Shown: positions 44,754 through 52,798 of the stretch, piece by piece
How positions within the stretch are numbered: position 1 is the first letter of the stretch
Layout of the letters: every line of letters begins with the position of its first letter
From: Desertibacillus haloalkaliphilus
GTDB taxonomy: Bacteria > Bacillota > Bacilli > Bacillales > KJ1-10-99
DNA length: 54,795 nucleotides
Direction: 5' to 3'
Assembly (NCBI RefSeq): GCF_019039105.1
Contig: NZ_JAHPIV010000020.1
Span: forward strand, 1-54,795
Notes under the pieces: generated by a model
The model's database searches: none
What the model was told of the DNA's origin: nothing
Seen by the model: the letters and a program-made list of their open reading frames with translations, nothing else
Translations under genes and position numbers: made by a program

Positions 44754-47270
44754 TTACGCTCCGCAGCACTGCTTATGCTTTTTACCGCTGCCGCATGGGC
44801 ATGGGTCGTTGCGTTTGATTGTGCTTGCTTTTCTGACGGGTTGCTTTTTCTTTTTCTCTTGCTGTTGGTTTGAGCCGGCGTGCACGGCTTTTCCTTCAGC
44901 AACTTTTTCACGCTCGAGGTTGCTTTCCACTTGTGCTTTCATAATGTACATCGCAACTTCTTCCTCGATCGAGGCAACCATCGCTTCAAACATTTCAAAG
45001 CCTTCGAATTTGTATTCACGCAATGGATCGTTTTGACCGTATGCACGTAGATGGATCCCTTGACGAAGTTGGTCCATTTGATCAATATGGTTCATCCACT
45101 TGCGGTCTACCGAACGAAGCATGATAACTTTTTCAAATTCACGCATGCGCTCAGGCGTAAACTCTTGCTCTTTTTGATCATAATTCGCTTTAATTTTTTC
45201 CCAGATGACTTCAATGATCTCTTCTGGTTCTTTACCCCAAATGTCTTTTTCCGTCAGGTCACCTTCATTTAAGACTGTGCCTTTCATGTAGTTGACAATC
45301 GCAGCGATATCCCAATCCTCTGGCACTTCTTCTGCTGGTGTATGAGCATGAACATTGCGCTCAACCACCGACTTGATCATATTCTCGACAATTTCACGGA
45401 GATTTTCAGACTCAAGCACTTCCATACGTTGCTTATAAATAATCTCACGTTGCTCACGCATAACGTCATCATATTGAAGGACTTGTTTACGAGCATCAAA
45501 GTTATTCCCTTCCACTCGCTTTTGCGCCGTTTCAACTGCACGTGTGACAAGCTTACTTTCGATCGGTTGGTCCTCTTCCATCCCAAGTTTCTCCATCATC
45601 GAACGCATGTTATCGGAACCGAAACGACGCATTAACTCGTCTTCCATTGATAAATAAAATTGAGACACACCTGGGTCACCTTGACGCCCGGCACGACCGC
45701 GAAGCTGGTTATCGATACGACGACTTTCATGGCGCTCGGTCCCGAGGACGAACAAACCACCAAGTTCAATCACACCTTCACCGAGCTTGATATCCGTACC
45801 ACGGCCCGCCATGTTTGTTGCAATCGTCACCGCGCCTTTTTGACCTGCATTTTCAATGATTTCCGCTTCTTTCTCATGGTTTTTCGCATTTAATACATGG
45901 TGTGGGACGCGACGTTTTTTCAACAAGCCGGAAACCAACTCAGATGTTTCAACACTCACCGTACCGACAAGCACAGGTTGTCCTTTTTTATGGAGTTCCT
46001 CAATTTCATCAACAACGGCATTGAACTTCGCCTTCATCGTTTTGTAAATCAAGTCAGGACGATCTTCACGGGCAATTGGTTTATTTGTCGGAATCGACAT
46101 GACGTTCATGCCATAAATGTTACGAAACTCTTCTTCCTCCGTTTTTGCCGTACCCGTCATCCCCGCCAACGTCTCATACTTACGGAAGTAGTTTTGGAAC
46201 GTAATGGACGCAAGTGTCATACTCTCACGTTGAATTTGTAAGCCTTCCTTCGCTTCAATCGCTTGGTGAAGACCATCACTGTAGCGACGACCTTTCATTA
46301 AGCGGCCCGTAAACGAGTCAACGATAACGATTTCGCCATCTTCAACGACATAATCGGTATCACGGTGCATCGTCACATGCGCTTTTAGTGCCTGATTAAT
46401 GTGATGGATAAGCTGAACGTGGCGCTGATCGAATAGATTCTCAATGTTAAAGCCACGCTCCGCTTTATTAACCCCTTCTTCTGTTAACTGCACATTTTTC
46501 GTTTTCTCATCATACGTATAATGCTCTTCATTTTTTAACGTGCGTACAAACGCATTCGCTTGTAAGTAAAGCTGGGTGGAGCGTTCAACCGAGCCAGAAA
46601 TGATCAGCGGCGTACGCGCTTCATCAATTAAAATTGAGTCAACCTCATCGACTAACGCAAAGTAAAGCTCACGTTGCACCATTTGCTCTTTATAAAGAAC
46701 CATGTTGTCACGCAAATAGTCGAAGCCGAACTCATTGTTTGTCCCATATGTAATGTCGGCTTCATAGGCTGCTTTCTTCTCTTCTTTAGAGAGTCCGCTT
46801 TCATTTAGGCCAACTGTTAAGCCTAAAAACGTGTAAAGCTCACCCATCATCTCACTATCACGACGGGCTAAGTAGTCATTGACCGTGACGACGTGAACAC
46901 CTTTTCCTGTGAGCGCATTTAAATAGACAGGCATTGTTGCAACTAATGTTTTCCCTTCCCCTGTCTTCATCTCCGAAATATTCCCTTGGTGGAGCGCAAT
47001 CGCACCTAACAGCTGCACAGGATATGGTGTCATCTGTAAGATACGCGTTGAGCCTTCGCGAACGACAGCATACGCTTCAGGCAAAATGTTATCCAACGAT
47101 TCACCATCTTGAATACGCTTTTTGAACTCCTCTGTTTTTTGCCGTAAACCATCATCAGAGAGTTTCTTCATTTCGTCGCTTAACGCTTCAATTTGATCCA
47201 CTTTCTTTTGCATCTTTTTCAAATCACGCTGACTTGGATCACCGATGACTTTTTTCAATAATCCTAACAT
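44754..47270 (-). CDS. secA: Preprotein translocase ATPase SecA
   Basis: 838 residues, the usual length for Gram-positive SecA. It drives export through SecYEG. Walker A region [13 protein letters not shown] near residue 100, DEAD-like [17 protein letters not shown], second nucleotide domain [10 protein letters not shown] and C-terminal zinc motif [13 protein letters not shown]. Genes upstream and downstream are separated by hairpins. The start follows GAGAGGACG. Confidence 0.98.
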   Translation of the reverse strand: MLGLLKKVIGDPSQRDLKKMQKKVDQIEALSDEMKKLSDDGLRQKTEEFKKRIQDGESLDNILPEAYAVVREGSTRILQMTPYPVQLLGAIALHQGNISEMKTGEGKTLVATMPVYLNALTGKGVHVVTVNDYLARRDSEMMGELYTFLGLTVGLNESGLSKEEKKAAYEADITYGTNNEFGFDYLRDNMVLYKEQMVQRELYFALVDEVDSILIDEARTPLIISGSVERSTQLYLQANAFVRTLKNEEHYTYDEKTKNVQLTEEGVNKAERGFNIENLFDQRHVQLIHHINQALKAHVTMHRDTDYVVEDGEIVIVDSFTGRLMKGRRYSDGLHQAIEAKEGLQIQRESMTLASITFQNYFRKYETLAGMTGTAKTEEEEFRNIYGMNVMSIPTNKPIAREDRPDLIYKTMKAKFNAVVDEIEELHKKGQPVLVGTVSVETSELVSGLLKKRRVPHHVLNAKNHEKEAEIIENAGQKGAVTIATNMAGRGTDIKLGEGVIELGGLFVLGTERHESRRIDNQLRGRAGRQGDPGVSQFYLSMEDELMRRFGSDNMRSMMEKLGMEEDQPIESKLVTRAVETAQKRVEGNNFDARKQVLQYDDVMREQREIIYKQRMEVLESENLREIVENMIKSVVERNVHAHTPAEEVPEDWDIAAIVNYMKGTVLNEGDLTEKDIWGKEPEEIIEVIWEKIKANYDQKEQEFTPERMREFEKVIMLRSVDRKWMNHIDQMDQLRQGIHLRAYGQNDPLREYKFEGFEMFEAMVASIEEEVAMYIMKAQVESNLEREKVAEGKAVHAGSNQQQEKKKKQPVRKASTIKRNDPCPCGSGKKHKQCCGA

Positions 47271-47430
47271 TCATCTATCGTCCTCTCTTGTTTACATTTG
47301 CTATACCCGTTCTTTACGTAATGAAATTTACACTTAAACCTAATTTTAACAGGTTGCCACAACTGATACAAGGAAGCTTATTGACAGATTACGAACGATA
47401 CTGTCGAGTGATGTATAAGCGAAAAAAGAG

Positions 47431-47460
47431 CAAAAAAAAAAAACGAGGCGATCGCCCGTT
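47431..47460 (-). terminator. Palindromic hairpin with long T-run upstream of secA
   Basis: On the minus strand GGGCGATCGCC is followed by TCG and twelve T. It lies between hpf and secA and could be a second terminator for hpf or an attenuator in the secA leader. The stem is short. Confidence 0.45.
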
Positions 47461-47585
47461 CATGTTTTCGTTAATCCTTCTATAGCTGTTTCTATCTTAT
47501 ACACACGCTTGTTCACCTTTATTCTATGTCTAAAATTAGTCTTTCCCAAAATGATATAGTCTAAAACGAGCATTTTTCTAATTAA

Positions 47586-47612
47586 AAAGAGCACAGCGTA
47601 CGCTGTGCTCTT
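47586..47612 (-). terminator. Terminator after hpf
   Basis: GAGCACAGCGTACGCTGTGCTC is a perfect palindrome, followed on the minus strand by TTTTT. Confidence 0.88.
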
Positions 47613-47623
47613 CAATCAACATC

Positions 47624-48172
47624 TTAAGCTTCAGGTTCGATTAAACCGTACTTGCCATCTTTTCTGCGGTAAACGACACTTGTATCACCGTTTTCAGCAT
47701 TTGAGAAGACGAAGAAGTTGTGCCCGAGCATGTCCATTTGGAGGATTGCTTCCTCAGCATCCATTGGCTTTAAGTTGAAACGCTTCGTACGCACCACTTC
47801 AATTTCATCATCATCTTCTTGTACCTCTGTTGGTTCAAGGTCATTTTTAAACATATATTTTAGACTGCCTTCTTGGCGGAATTTTCGATTTACCTTTGTT
47901 TTATGCTTACGAATTTGTCGCTCAAGCTTCTCAACCACAAGATCAATCGCAGCATACATATCTGCATGTATTTCCTCAGCACGTAGCAATAATTGCGGTA
48001 ACGGGATCGTTACTTCAATCGCCTGCTGGTTATTTAACACTTGCATATTTACATGTACGTCAGCTATTGGTGTTGTATCAAAATAACGCTCAAGCTTCCC
48101 CACTTTTTTCTCTACATAACCTCTTAAAGCTGGAGTTATGTCTAAGTTCTCACCACGAATGTTATAGTTCAT
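47624..48172 (-). CDS. hpf: Ribosome hibernation-promoting factor, long form
   Basis: 182 residues from ATG near 48172, with AAAGGAGGAG 8 nt upstream. The N-terminal ribosome-binding domain (RGENLDITPALRGYVEKKVGKLERYF) and the C-terminal dimerisation domain (KPMDAEEAILQMDMLGHNFFVF) are both present, as in Bacillus YvyD, which pairs ribosomes into inactive 100S dimers in stress and stationary phase. A sigma-B-type promoter lies just upstream. Confidence 0.95.
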   Translation of the reverse strand: MNYNIRGENLDITPALRGYVEKKVGKLERYFDTTPIADVHVNMQVLNNQQAIEVTIPLPQLLLRAEEIHADMYAAIDLVVEKLERQIRKHKTKVNRKFRQEGSLKYMFKNDLEPTEVQEDDDEIEVVRTKRFNLKPMDAEEAILQMDMLGHNFFVFSNAENGDTSVVYRRKDGKYGLIEPEA

Positions 48173-48210
48173 AATCAAAACTCCTCCTTTCATAATATAT
48201 ATATTCTACA

Positions 48211-48237
48211 TACCCACTCCTTACCCCTTTTAAAACA
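48211..48237 (-). promoter_or_regulatory. Sigma-B-type promoter for hpf
   Basis: On the minus strand GTTTTAA (48231-48237), a 14-bp spacer and GGGTAT (48211-48216). This matches the general-stress consensus GTTTAA-N13-15-GGGTAT with one mismatch. Sigma-B control of yvyD is known in B. subtilis. Confidence 0.75.
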
Positions 48238-48296
48238 GAGATAAAACATTGTCCAATTTGTGAATTCAGCCCCGTGATTTCAGTCTTTGCGCACTG

Positions 48297-48326
48297 CAAA
48301 AAACCACCCCAACGAGTGAGGTGGTT
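48297..48326 (-). terminator. Terminator after the cold-shock gene
   Basis: On the minus strand ACCACC pairs with GGTGGT around an 11-nt loop, followed by TTTTTT. Confidence 0.85.
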
Positions 48327-48369
48327 GTATGTGCGCTATTATTCAAATCCTTCAAATTAGGAATGTGAA

Positions 48370-48567
48370 TTAAAGCTTGTTTACGTTTGCTGCTTGTGGT
48401 CCACGAGCACCTTCAACAATTTCAAATTCTACTTCTTGACCTTCGTCAAGTGATTTGAACCCTTCAGCATTGATTGCTGAGAAGTGTACAAATACGTCAT
48501 CTCCGTCTTCACGCTCGATGAATCCAAAACCTTTTTCTGCATTAAACCATTTTACTTTACCTTGCAT
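48370..48567 (-). CDS. Cold-shock protein (CspB/CspD type)
   Basis: 65 residues from ATG 48567. A single OB-fold with RNP1 KGFGFIE and RNP2 VFVHFSAI, which binds single-stranded RNA and DNA and melts structure at low temperature. Frame extends upstream to 48651 but that part lies across the promoter and leader, so the short start is right. The leader of about 50 nt carries a GTGGAA-ATTC-TTCCAC hairpin at its beginning. Confidence 0.95.
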   Translation of the reverse strand: MQGKVKWFNAEKGFGFIEREDGDDVFVHFSAINAEGFKSLDEGQEVEFEIVEGARGPQAANVNKL

Positions 48568-48600
48568 TCTTTCACATTCCCTTCGTAAATAAAAATCGTT

Positions 48601-48651
48601 GTGGAAGAATTTCCACACTTTTACTATAGCAAATCCATATCCTTCCGTCAA
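48601..48651 (-). promoter_or_regulatory. Sigma-A promoter and leader hairpin of the cold-shock gene
   Basis: TTGACG (48646-48651), 17-bp spacer, TATAGT (48623-48628), then the leader hairpin GTGGAAATTCTTCCAC (48601-48616) near the 5' end of the RNA. Confidence 0.8.
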
Positions 48652-48752
48652 ATCATTTTAAAGGCAATCTTTTGACAAATTTTTTATTGGTAGCGTTACC
48701 ATTGCCTTAACAAGCGCACCGAAACGTTCTTCCAATTTTATACAATTTGTAT

Positions 48753-50180
48753 TCAGAGACCAATTGACACGTACTTCGTCTCAAGGAATGGCTCAATTCC
48801 GTGATGACCACCTTCACGCTCCAAACCACTCTCTTTCATTCCGCCAAACGGGGCTTGAGCGACAGAAGGTAATCCATCATTCCAGCCGACGATGCCATAG
48901 TCTAATGCTTCAACGACTTTCATTCCTCGTGACAGTCCCTCACTATATACATAAGCCGCTAAACCGTATGGTGTTTGGTTCGCTAATTGCACCGCTTCCT
49001 CATCGGATTGAATCAGTTGAATCGGTGCAACCGGGCCAAACGTTTCCTCGTTCATAATCAGCATCGAATCTCTCACATCTTTTAGAATGGTTGGTTTATA
49101 AAAATAAGCACCTTCCTGCTCAAAACCTGATCCACCAGTCACAAGTTTCGCTCCTTGCTTCAGTGCATCTTGGACATGGCGATCAACCTTTTCGTAAGCC
49201 GATTGGTTAATAAGCGGACCAATATGAACGTTGTCATTGCTACCATCACCGACGATGAGCTTATCGACTTCCTGGTTGAATTTCTCGATGAACGCGTCAT
49301 AAATCTTCGGCTGAATGTATATACGATTGGCACAAACGCACGTCTGACCAGCATTGCGGAATTTCGAAGCGACAACACCTTGAACCGCTTTATCAACATC
49401 CGCATCATCTAAAATGATAAATGGCGCATGACCGCCTAATTCAAGTGATAGCTTCTTGACATTATCAGCTGCTTGGCGCATTAACAGCTTACCCACTTCG
49501 GTCGAGCCCGTAAACGTCACCTTTTTGACAATCGGATTTTCCATGAGCTCTGTCCCAATCACATCCGGGGCACCGGTGACGATGTTAAAGACCCCTTTTG
49601 GGAAACCAGCTTCCTCTACTAGCTCTGCAATGCGAAGTGCCGTTAACGGCGTATCTTCTGCAGGTTTTAAGACAACCGTACATCCTGCCGCAAGCGCTGG
49701 TGCGACTTTTCGCGTAATCATCGCCGCTGGGAAGTTCCATGGCGTAATGGCCGCGACGACACCGACGGGCTGTTTCCAGACGTGCAAGCGCTTATTGTCA
49801 TGACTTGCTGGAATCGTCTCCCCATAAACGCGCTTTCCTTCTTCTGCATACCACTCAATAAATGACGCCCCATAACCGACTTCCCCAGCAGCTTCTTGTT
49901 TTGGCTTCCCCATCTCTTTTGTAATCAACTCCGCCAGTTCATCGCTATGATTCACGACAAGCTCGTACAGTTTCTTTAAGTAACTCGCCCGTTCATTTGC
50001 CGTTTTTTTCGACCAACCTTTAAATGCTTCATTGGCAGCTGCGATTGCTTGCTTTGTTTCACTTTTGCCACCATTCGGTACAGATCCGATGACCTCTCCA
50101 GTCGCTGGGTTCGTTACTTTGATACGGTCTAAATCCGCTCCAATCCATTCCCCATTGCAATACATATTTTTATCAATCAA
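48753..50180 (-). CDS. gabD: Succinate-semialdehyde dehydrogenase
   Basis: 475 residues of the aldehyde dehydrogenase superfamily. Catalytic Cys is in FRNAGQTCVCANRIY and the general-base Glu in LELGGHAPFIILD; PWNFPAAMITRK and TGSTEVG bind NAD(P). The GQTCVCANR motif favours succinate-semialdehyde dehydrogenase, which oxidises succinate semialdehyde to succinate in GABA breakdown. No gabT or gabR is next to it. The spacer upstream has no clear promoter. Confidence 0.9.
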   Translation of the reverse strand: MIDKNMYCNGEWIGADLDRIKVTNPATGEVIGSVPNGGKSETKQAIAAANEAFKGWSKKTANERASYLKKLYELVVNHSDELAELITKEMGKPKQEAAGEVGYGASFIEWYAEEGKRVYGETIPASHDNKRLHVWKQPVGVVAAITPWNFPAAMITRKVAPALAAGCTVVLKPAEDTPLTALRIAELVEEAGFPKGVFNIVTGAPDVIGTELMENPIVKKVTFTGSTEVGKLLMRQAADNVKKLSLELGGHAPFIILDDADVDKAVQGVVASKFRNAGQTCVCANRIYIQPKIYDAFIEKFNQEVDKLIVGDGSNDNVHIGPLINQSAYEKVDRHVQDALKQGAKLVTGGSGFEQEGAYFYKPTILKDVRDSMLIMNEETFGPVAPIQLIQSDEEAVQLANQTPYGLAAYVYSEGLSRGMKVVEALDYGIVGWNDGLPSVAQAPFGGMKESGLEREGGHHGIEPFLETKYVSIGL

Positions 50181-51005
50181 TGTCCTCCATCCCTTCTTTT
50201 AAAAATTGATAGCCATAAGATCAAGTTCAATTAATGTTTTTCAATGGCTACACTCGCTGCGTGCTTGCTAGCGAAAAACACTCCTAACAAGCTTTTAAAA
50301 AGCTGCAGCGATTCCGCTCATTGCTTCAATGTCTGTTCAAACGAGAAAACATCCTTTTTGAACAGACTCTATAAGAAACTATTCCCGACTCTCGTCCCGA
50401 ATTCCTCTTCATAGTGTCAATGAAACTACAAAATTGAGTATCACTTGAACACCAAAGTAGTTAACACTTAAAAAACGTTATTAACTGAGTTATGTAGTTA
50501 ATTTGGACTATTAACCCTCTCTGTTTTATGTGTCTTTTTTACTAAAAATTAGTTGATTTATTTTGAAGATTCACTTAAAATAAAGACAGTTCACAACCTG
50601 ACGCTTCTTGTCGGATAAAGAGATGTGAACATCCCCCGTATACAGCCTCCATATGTTTACATACTCCCCTTTACTAACGCTGTATACATTCAAGTTGCAT
50701 GTTCGATTAGAAGTTAGAAGAGTTTTATCCCTCCTGCAACTACAATGACTAATCCTGTAACTTGTTGAAGCGGTTCATTTGTAACGGACGAAACTTAGAT
50801 AGGTCAGATACTCCCTGTTTATGACTACATAATGAACCTACTAGCCAAATCCAATACAACTGAGTCGTTTTTTTGTTGTAAAAAAGTAAAAAAAATAGAC
50901 CACATTGGGTCAATGTTTGTCTGCTATGATTCCATTTGCTCCCCGTGGATACTTTCCCCATTTCCATTACGCCCTAACCGCTTCTATTAATCATGGTTAA
51001 CTACG
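50181..51005. other. Gene-poor intergenic region with inverted repeats
   Basis: No convincing gene. It holds a MITE-like element (50206-50374), a run of GTTAA-rich direct repeats (GTAGTTAA near 50456 and 50505), an inverted pair GTTCACA/TGTGAAC (about 50589-50630) and another GTATACAGC/GCTGTATAC (about 50639-50688). A 72-codon frame at 50749-50967 lacks recognisable features. Confidence 0.5.
50206..50374. repeat. MITE-like element, copy 4 (long form)
   Basis: Begins near TAAGATCAAGTTCAA, carries TTTCAATGGCTACACTCGCTG, an internal hairpin, TCATTGCTTCAATGTCTGTTC and ends CCTTTTTGAACAGACTCTATAA. About 60 bp longer than copies 2 and 5, from an extra internal segment. Confidence 0.6.
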
Positions 51006-51006
51006 A

Positions 51007-51052
51007 TAAACGTCCTACGATCATTGAATTTGATCGTAGGACGTTTATCAAT
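51007..51052 (-). terminator. Long perfect hairpin after the riboswitch-controlled gene
   Basis: GATAAACGTCCTACGATCA pairs perfectly with its complement around 7 nt. It lies just past the stop of the 51065 gene. The U-tract is weak, but the 19-bp stem could stop or stabilise the transcript. Confidence 0.6.
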
Positions 51053-51064
51053 TTTATCTGCCGA

Positions 51065-51376
51065 CTATAATTGTTGTTTTACATTTTCTAGGCGTTCAAC
51101 TGCCGTTTCATACTTCATATCAATATGGGTGACGAGATTAAATATCATATGTTGGCTTGAGTCACTTCTCATATAATAAAACACGGTTGGCTTTTCATGC
51201 TTAAGAACCGCCATTAATTCTGCGGTAGGTAGTGTCACTTTTTTCGGTTTAATCCGCAAAAAATAGACGACGAAATTTTTGAATTTTGGCACTGAGGTAC
51301 GATTATCTGGAAGATCGTTAATTAACGTTTCAAATTTATCTAATGCATGTTTTAACTCTAAGTCTGATTGGTTCAA
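51065..51376 (-). CDS. Protein of unknown function under c-di-GMP riboswitch control
   Basis: 103 residues from a TTG start at 51376, with AAGGAGT 8 nt upstream. No signal peptide or membrane segment; helical N-terminus (SDLELKHALDKFETLINDL), a basic-hydrophobic middle (FKNFVVYFLRIKPKKVTLP) and a helical end (AVERLENVKQQL). I do not recognise the family. A cyclic-di-GMP-I aptamer lies directly upstream and its leader can mask the ribosome-binding site, so expression should follow c-di-GMP. It stands beside fliT-fliS-fliD, which suggests a role in switching between swimming and surface life. Confidence 0.75.
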   Translation of the reverse strand: MNQSDLELKHALDKFETLINDLPDNRTSVPKFKNFVVYFLRIKPKKVTLPTAELMAVLKHEKPTVFYYMRSDSSQHMIFNLVTHIDMKYETAVERLENVKQQL

Positions 51377-51435
51377 TTCTCTCGACTCCTTCTATTGCTA
51401 TCTTACTTTCACTAAAGGAGTTGTCGTTTCTGCTT

Positions 51436-51512
51436 GGCAGCTGGCTAACATTGGCTTCACTCGCCTTTAGTTCCTTTAGCTTTGCGTCCTTACCTTTCAA
51501 TAAGTTTGCCTT
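51436..51512 (-). ncRNA. Cyclic-di-GMP-I (GEMM-I) riboswitch aptamer
   Basis: On the minus strand AGGCAAAC (51504-51511), a P2 helix CTTA/TAAG capped by a GAAA-type loop, GGACGCAAAGC (51479-51489), then P3 GCTAA/TTAGC and the closing GCCAGCTGCC (51436-51445). GGCAAAC, GGACGCAAAGC and the GCC-GG/CTGCC end are the family's hallmark blocks. P1 is GGCA/TGCC. Downstream, CTGC-CAA-GCAG can form instead of P1, and ACTCCTT (51415-51421) is complementary to the AAGGAGT ribosome-binding site (51385-51391), a translational switch. Confidence 0.93.
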
Positions 51513-51528
51513 TTTCGGTTATTGTAGA

Positions 51529-51557
51529 ATTATATCGAAAGTTGTCGGATGAGTAAA
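51529..51557 (-). promoter_or_regulatory. Promoter of the c-di-GMP riboswitch transcript
   Basis: TTTACT (51552-51557), 17-bp spacer, TATAAT (51529-51534) on the minus strand, so the RNA would start about 10 nt before the aptamer. A sigma-A type. Confidence 0.75.
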
Positions 51558-51574
51558 TATCTATTCTTATAAAA

Positions 51575-51620
51575 TAAAAAAAGGATAGGGGGGGCTGATA
51601 TAAGCTCCTCCCTATCCTTC
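51575..51620 (-). terminator. Terminator after the fliD-fliS-fliT operon
   Basis: On the minus strand AAGGATAGGG pairs with CCCTATCCTT, followed by TTTTTATT. It separates fliT from the riboswitch gene. Confidence 0.88.
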
Positions 51621-51636
51621 CCGAGTTACTCTTCTA

Positions 51637-51990
51637 CTATTTCTTTTTATCAAAAAACACACCATCAGCGGTCGGTCCATCGTACGGATTTTCATATTTC
51701 ATGCCGGTTTTCTTTTTCTGTTTCAATCCGTTGATATCGGTCTGAATTTGCTGTTTCAGCTGCGCAAGTCTCGTATTAATGCGCTTATTCAACTTGATAA
51801 TTTCAGCCCCAAGCTTTTTCTCCGCTTCTGTGTAATCACCAGGTAACTCCTTCATTAGCTCTTCACGCTTATCGAGAAAGTCATCGACCTTTTCGATATA
51901 AGACTCGCGCGCCTCTTCATCAGGGAACGGTTGCTGCAAGTGATCATAAAATTGCTTGGAAACGATGTAGAGCTTCTTGACGGCAGACAC
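51637..51990 (-). CDS. fliT: Flagellar chaperone FliT-like protein
   Basis: 117 residues, helical (KQFYDHLQQPFPDEEARESYIEKVDDFLDKREELMKELP), ending in YENPYDGPTADGVFFDKKK, the typical tail of Bacillus FliT. It probably holds the FliD filament cap before export. The start is GTG at 51990, whose first G is the last base of the fliS TAG stop, so the two are translationally coupled. Confidence 0.88.
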   Translation of the reverse strand: MSAVKKLYIVSKQFYDHLQQPFPDEEARESYIEKVDDFLDKREELMKELPGDYTEAEKKLGAEIIKLNKRINTRLAQLKQQIQTDINGLKQKKKTGMKYENPYDGPTADGVFFDKKK

Positions 51991-52595
51991 TACGCTTGCT
52001 CCCCAGCACCGTGACGGTTTTGACGATCGATTTTAATGACTTCTTTCCACGTATCACGGAATTGCTCAACAAAAGTTTCAGCCTGCGAAAGCGCCTCAAG
52101 GTCATTTTTCACATTCGCTTCAACGAGTTGATTTAAAATGAAGTCATACATCCGCAGCATATTTTGAGCGACTTCTGTATCGGTTTTTAACGTAATCATC
52201 AACTCACGAATGATGTTTTGTGCTTTTGTTAAATTCGTGTTACGCGCTTCAATGTCATTTTCGTTGATCGCTGTTTTCGCTTGGCGAATAAACTTCAAAC
52301 AACCATTATAAAGCTTCAACGTCAACTCCCCAGGCGAAACGGTGTTCATCGCTTTTTGCTGATAACTTGCGTATGGGTTTGCATTTGCTTGCTTCGTCGT
52401 GCTTGCCGTTTGCCCAACTTGGGTTTGTTGTTGTGCTGCTGGGCGCGTTGCTTGTTGCGACGATGTTGCGCTCGTTTGTGGTGTTGCTGTCGGTTGCTGC
52501 GGTCTTGCTACCGGCTGTGCCTGACTTGTGGCACCATCTTTTTTTGGGGCATTGGGTTTCATTTGCTTCCGATATGCCTCATACGGATTATTCAT
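51990..52595 (-). CDS. fliS: Flagellin chaperone FliS with duplicated N-terminal motif
   Basis: About 201 residues from ATG 52595 (alternatives: TTG 52601 or GTG 52610; AAAGGG sits 5-12 nt upstream). FliS keeps flagellin unfolded until export. The four-helix body (SPGELTLKLYNGCLKFIRQAK ... ) is normal, but most FliS are about 130 residues. Here an NPYEAYRKQ segment, then about 60 residues rich in Gln, Thr and Ala, precede a second NPYASYQQK, which is the usual N-terminus. Confidence 0.92.
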   Translation of the reverse strand: MNNPYEAYRKQMKPNAPKKDGATSQAQPVARPQQPTATPQTSATSSQQATRPAAQQQTQVGQTASTTKQANANPYASYQQKAMNTVSPGELTLKLYNGCLKFIRQAKTAINENDIEARNTNLTKAQNIIRELMITLKTDTEVAQNMLRMYDFILNQLVEANVKNDLEALSQAETFVEQFRDTWKEVIKIDRQNRHGAGEQA

Positions 52596-52649
52596 TGCCA
52601 ATTGTGACACCCTTTCTATAAAACGATTTATCTATCGAATGACCTCTAC

Positions 52650-52757
52650 GATCTATTATAGAGCTTGTTTAAAAAGTGTTTGCAATGGCTCCACTCATTG
52701 CCTCAAGTCTGTTCAAACGGGGGGAAAACACCCCTTTTTGAACAGACTCTTATAATG
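52650..52757. repeat. MITE-like element, copy 5
   Basis: Begins ATTATAGAGCTTGTTTAAAAAG and ends CTTTTTGAACAGACTCTTATAAT, imperfect terminal inverted repeats of about 22 bp, with TTGCAATGGCTCCACTCATTGC between. It sits in the fliD-fliS gap of about 190 bp, so it may alter fliS transcription. Confidence 0.7.
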
Positions 52758-52798
52758 AAAACTTTTATTGTTACATGTAACATTCGTGTGAAACGAGC

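Noticed and set aside
44654-44911. 85-codon minus-strand frame at the secA end
   Set aside because: Shadow of the SecA C-terminus in another frame, running into repeat copy H.
50749-50967. 72-codon frame
   Set aside because: No ribosome-binding site, no recognisable domain, low-complexity upstream; possible decayed insertion but nothing to support it.
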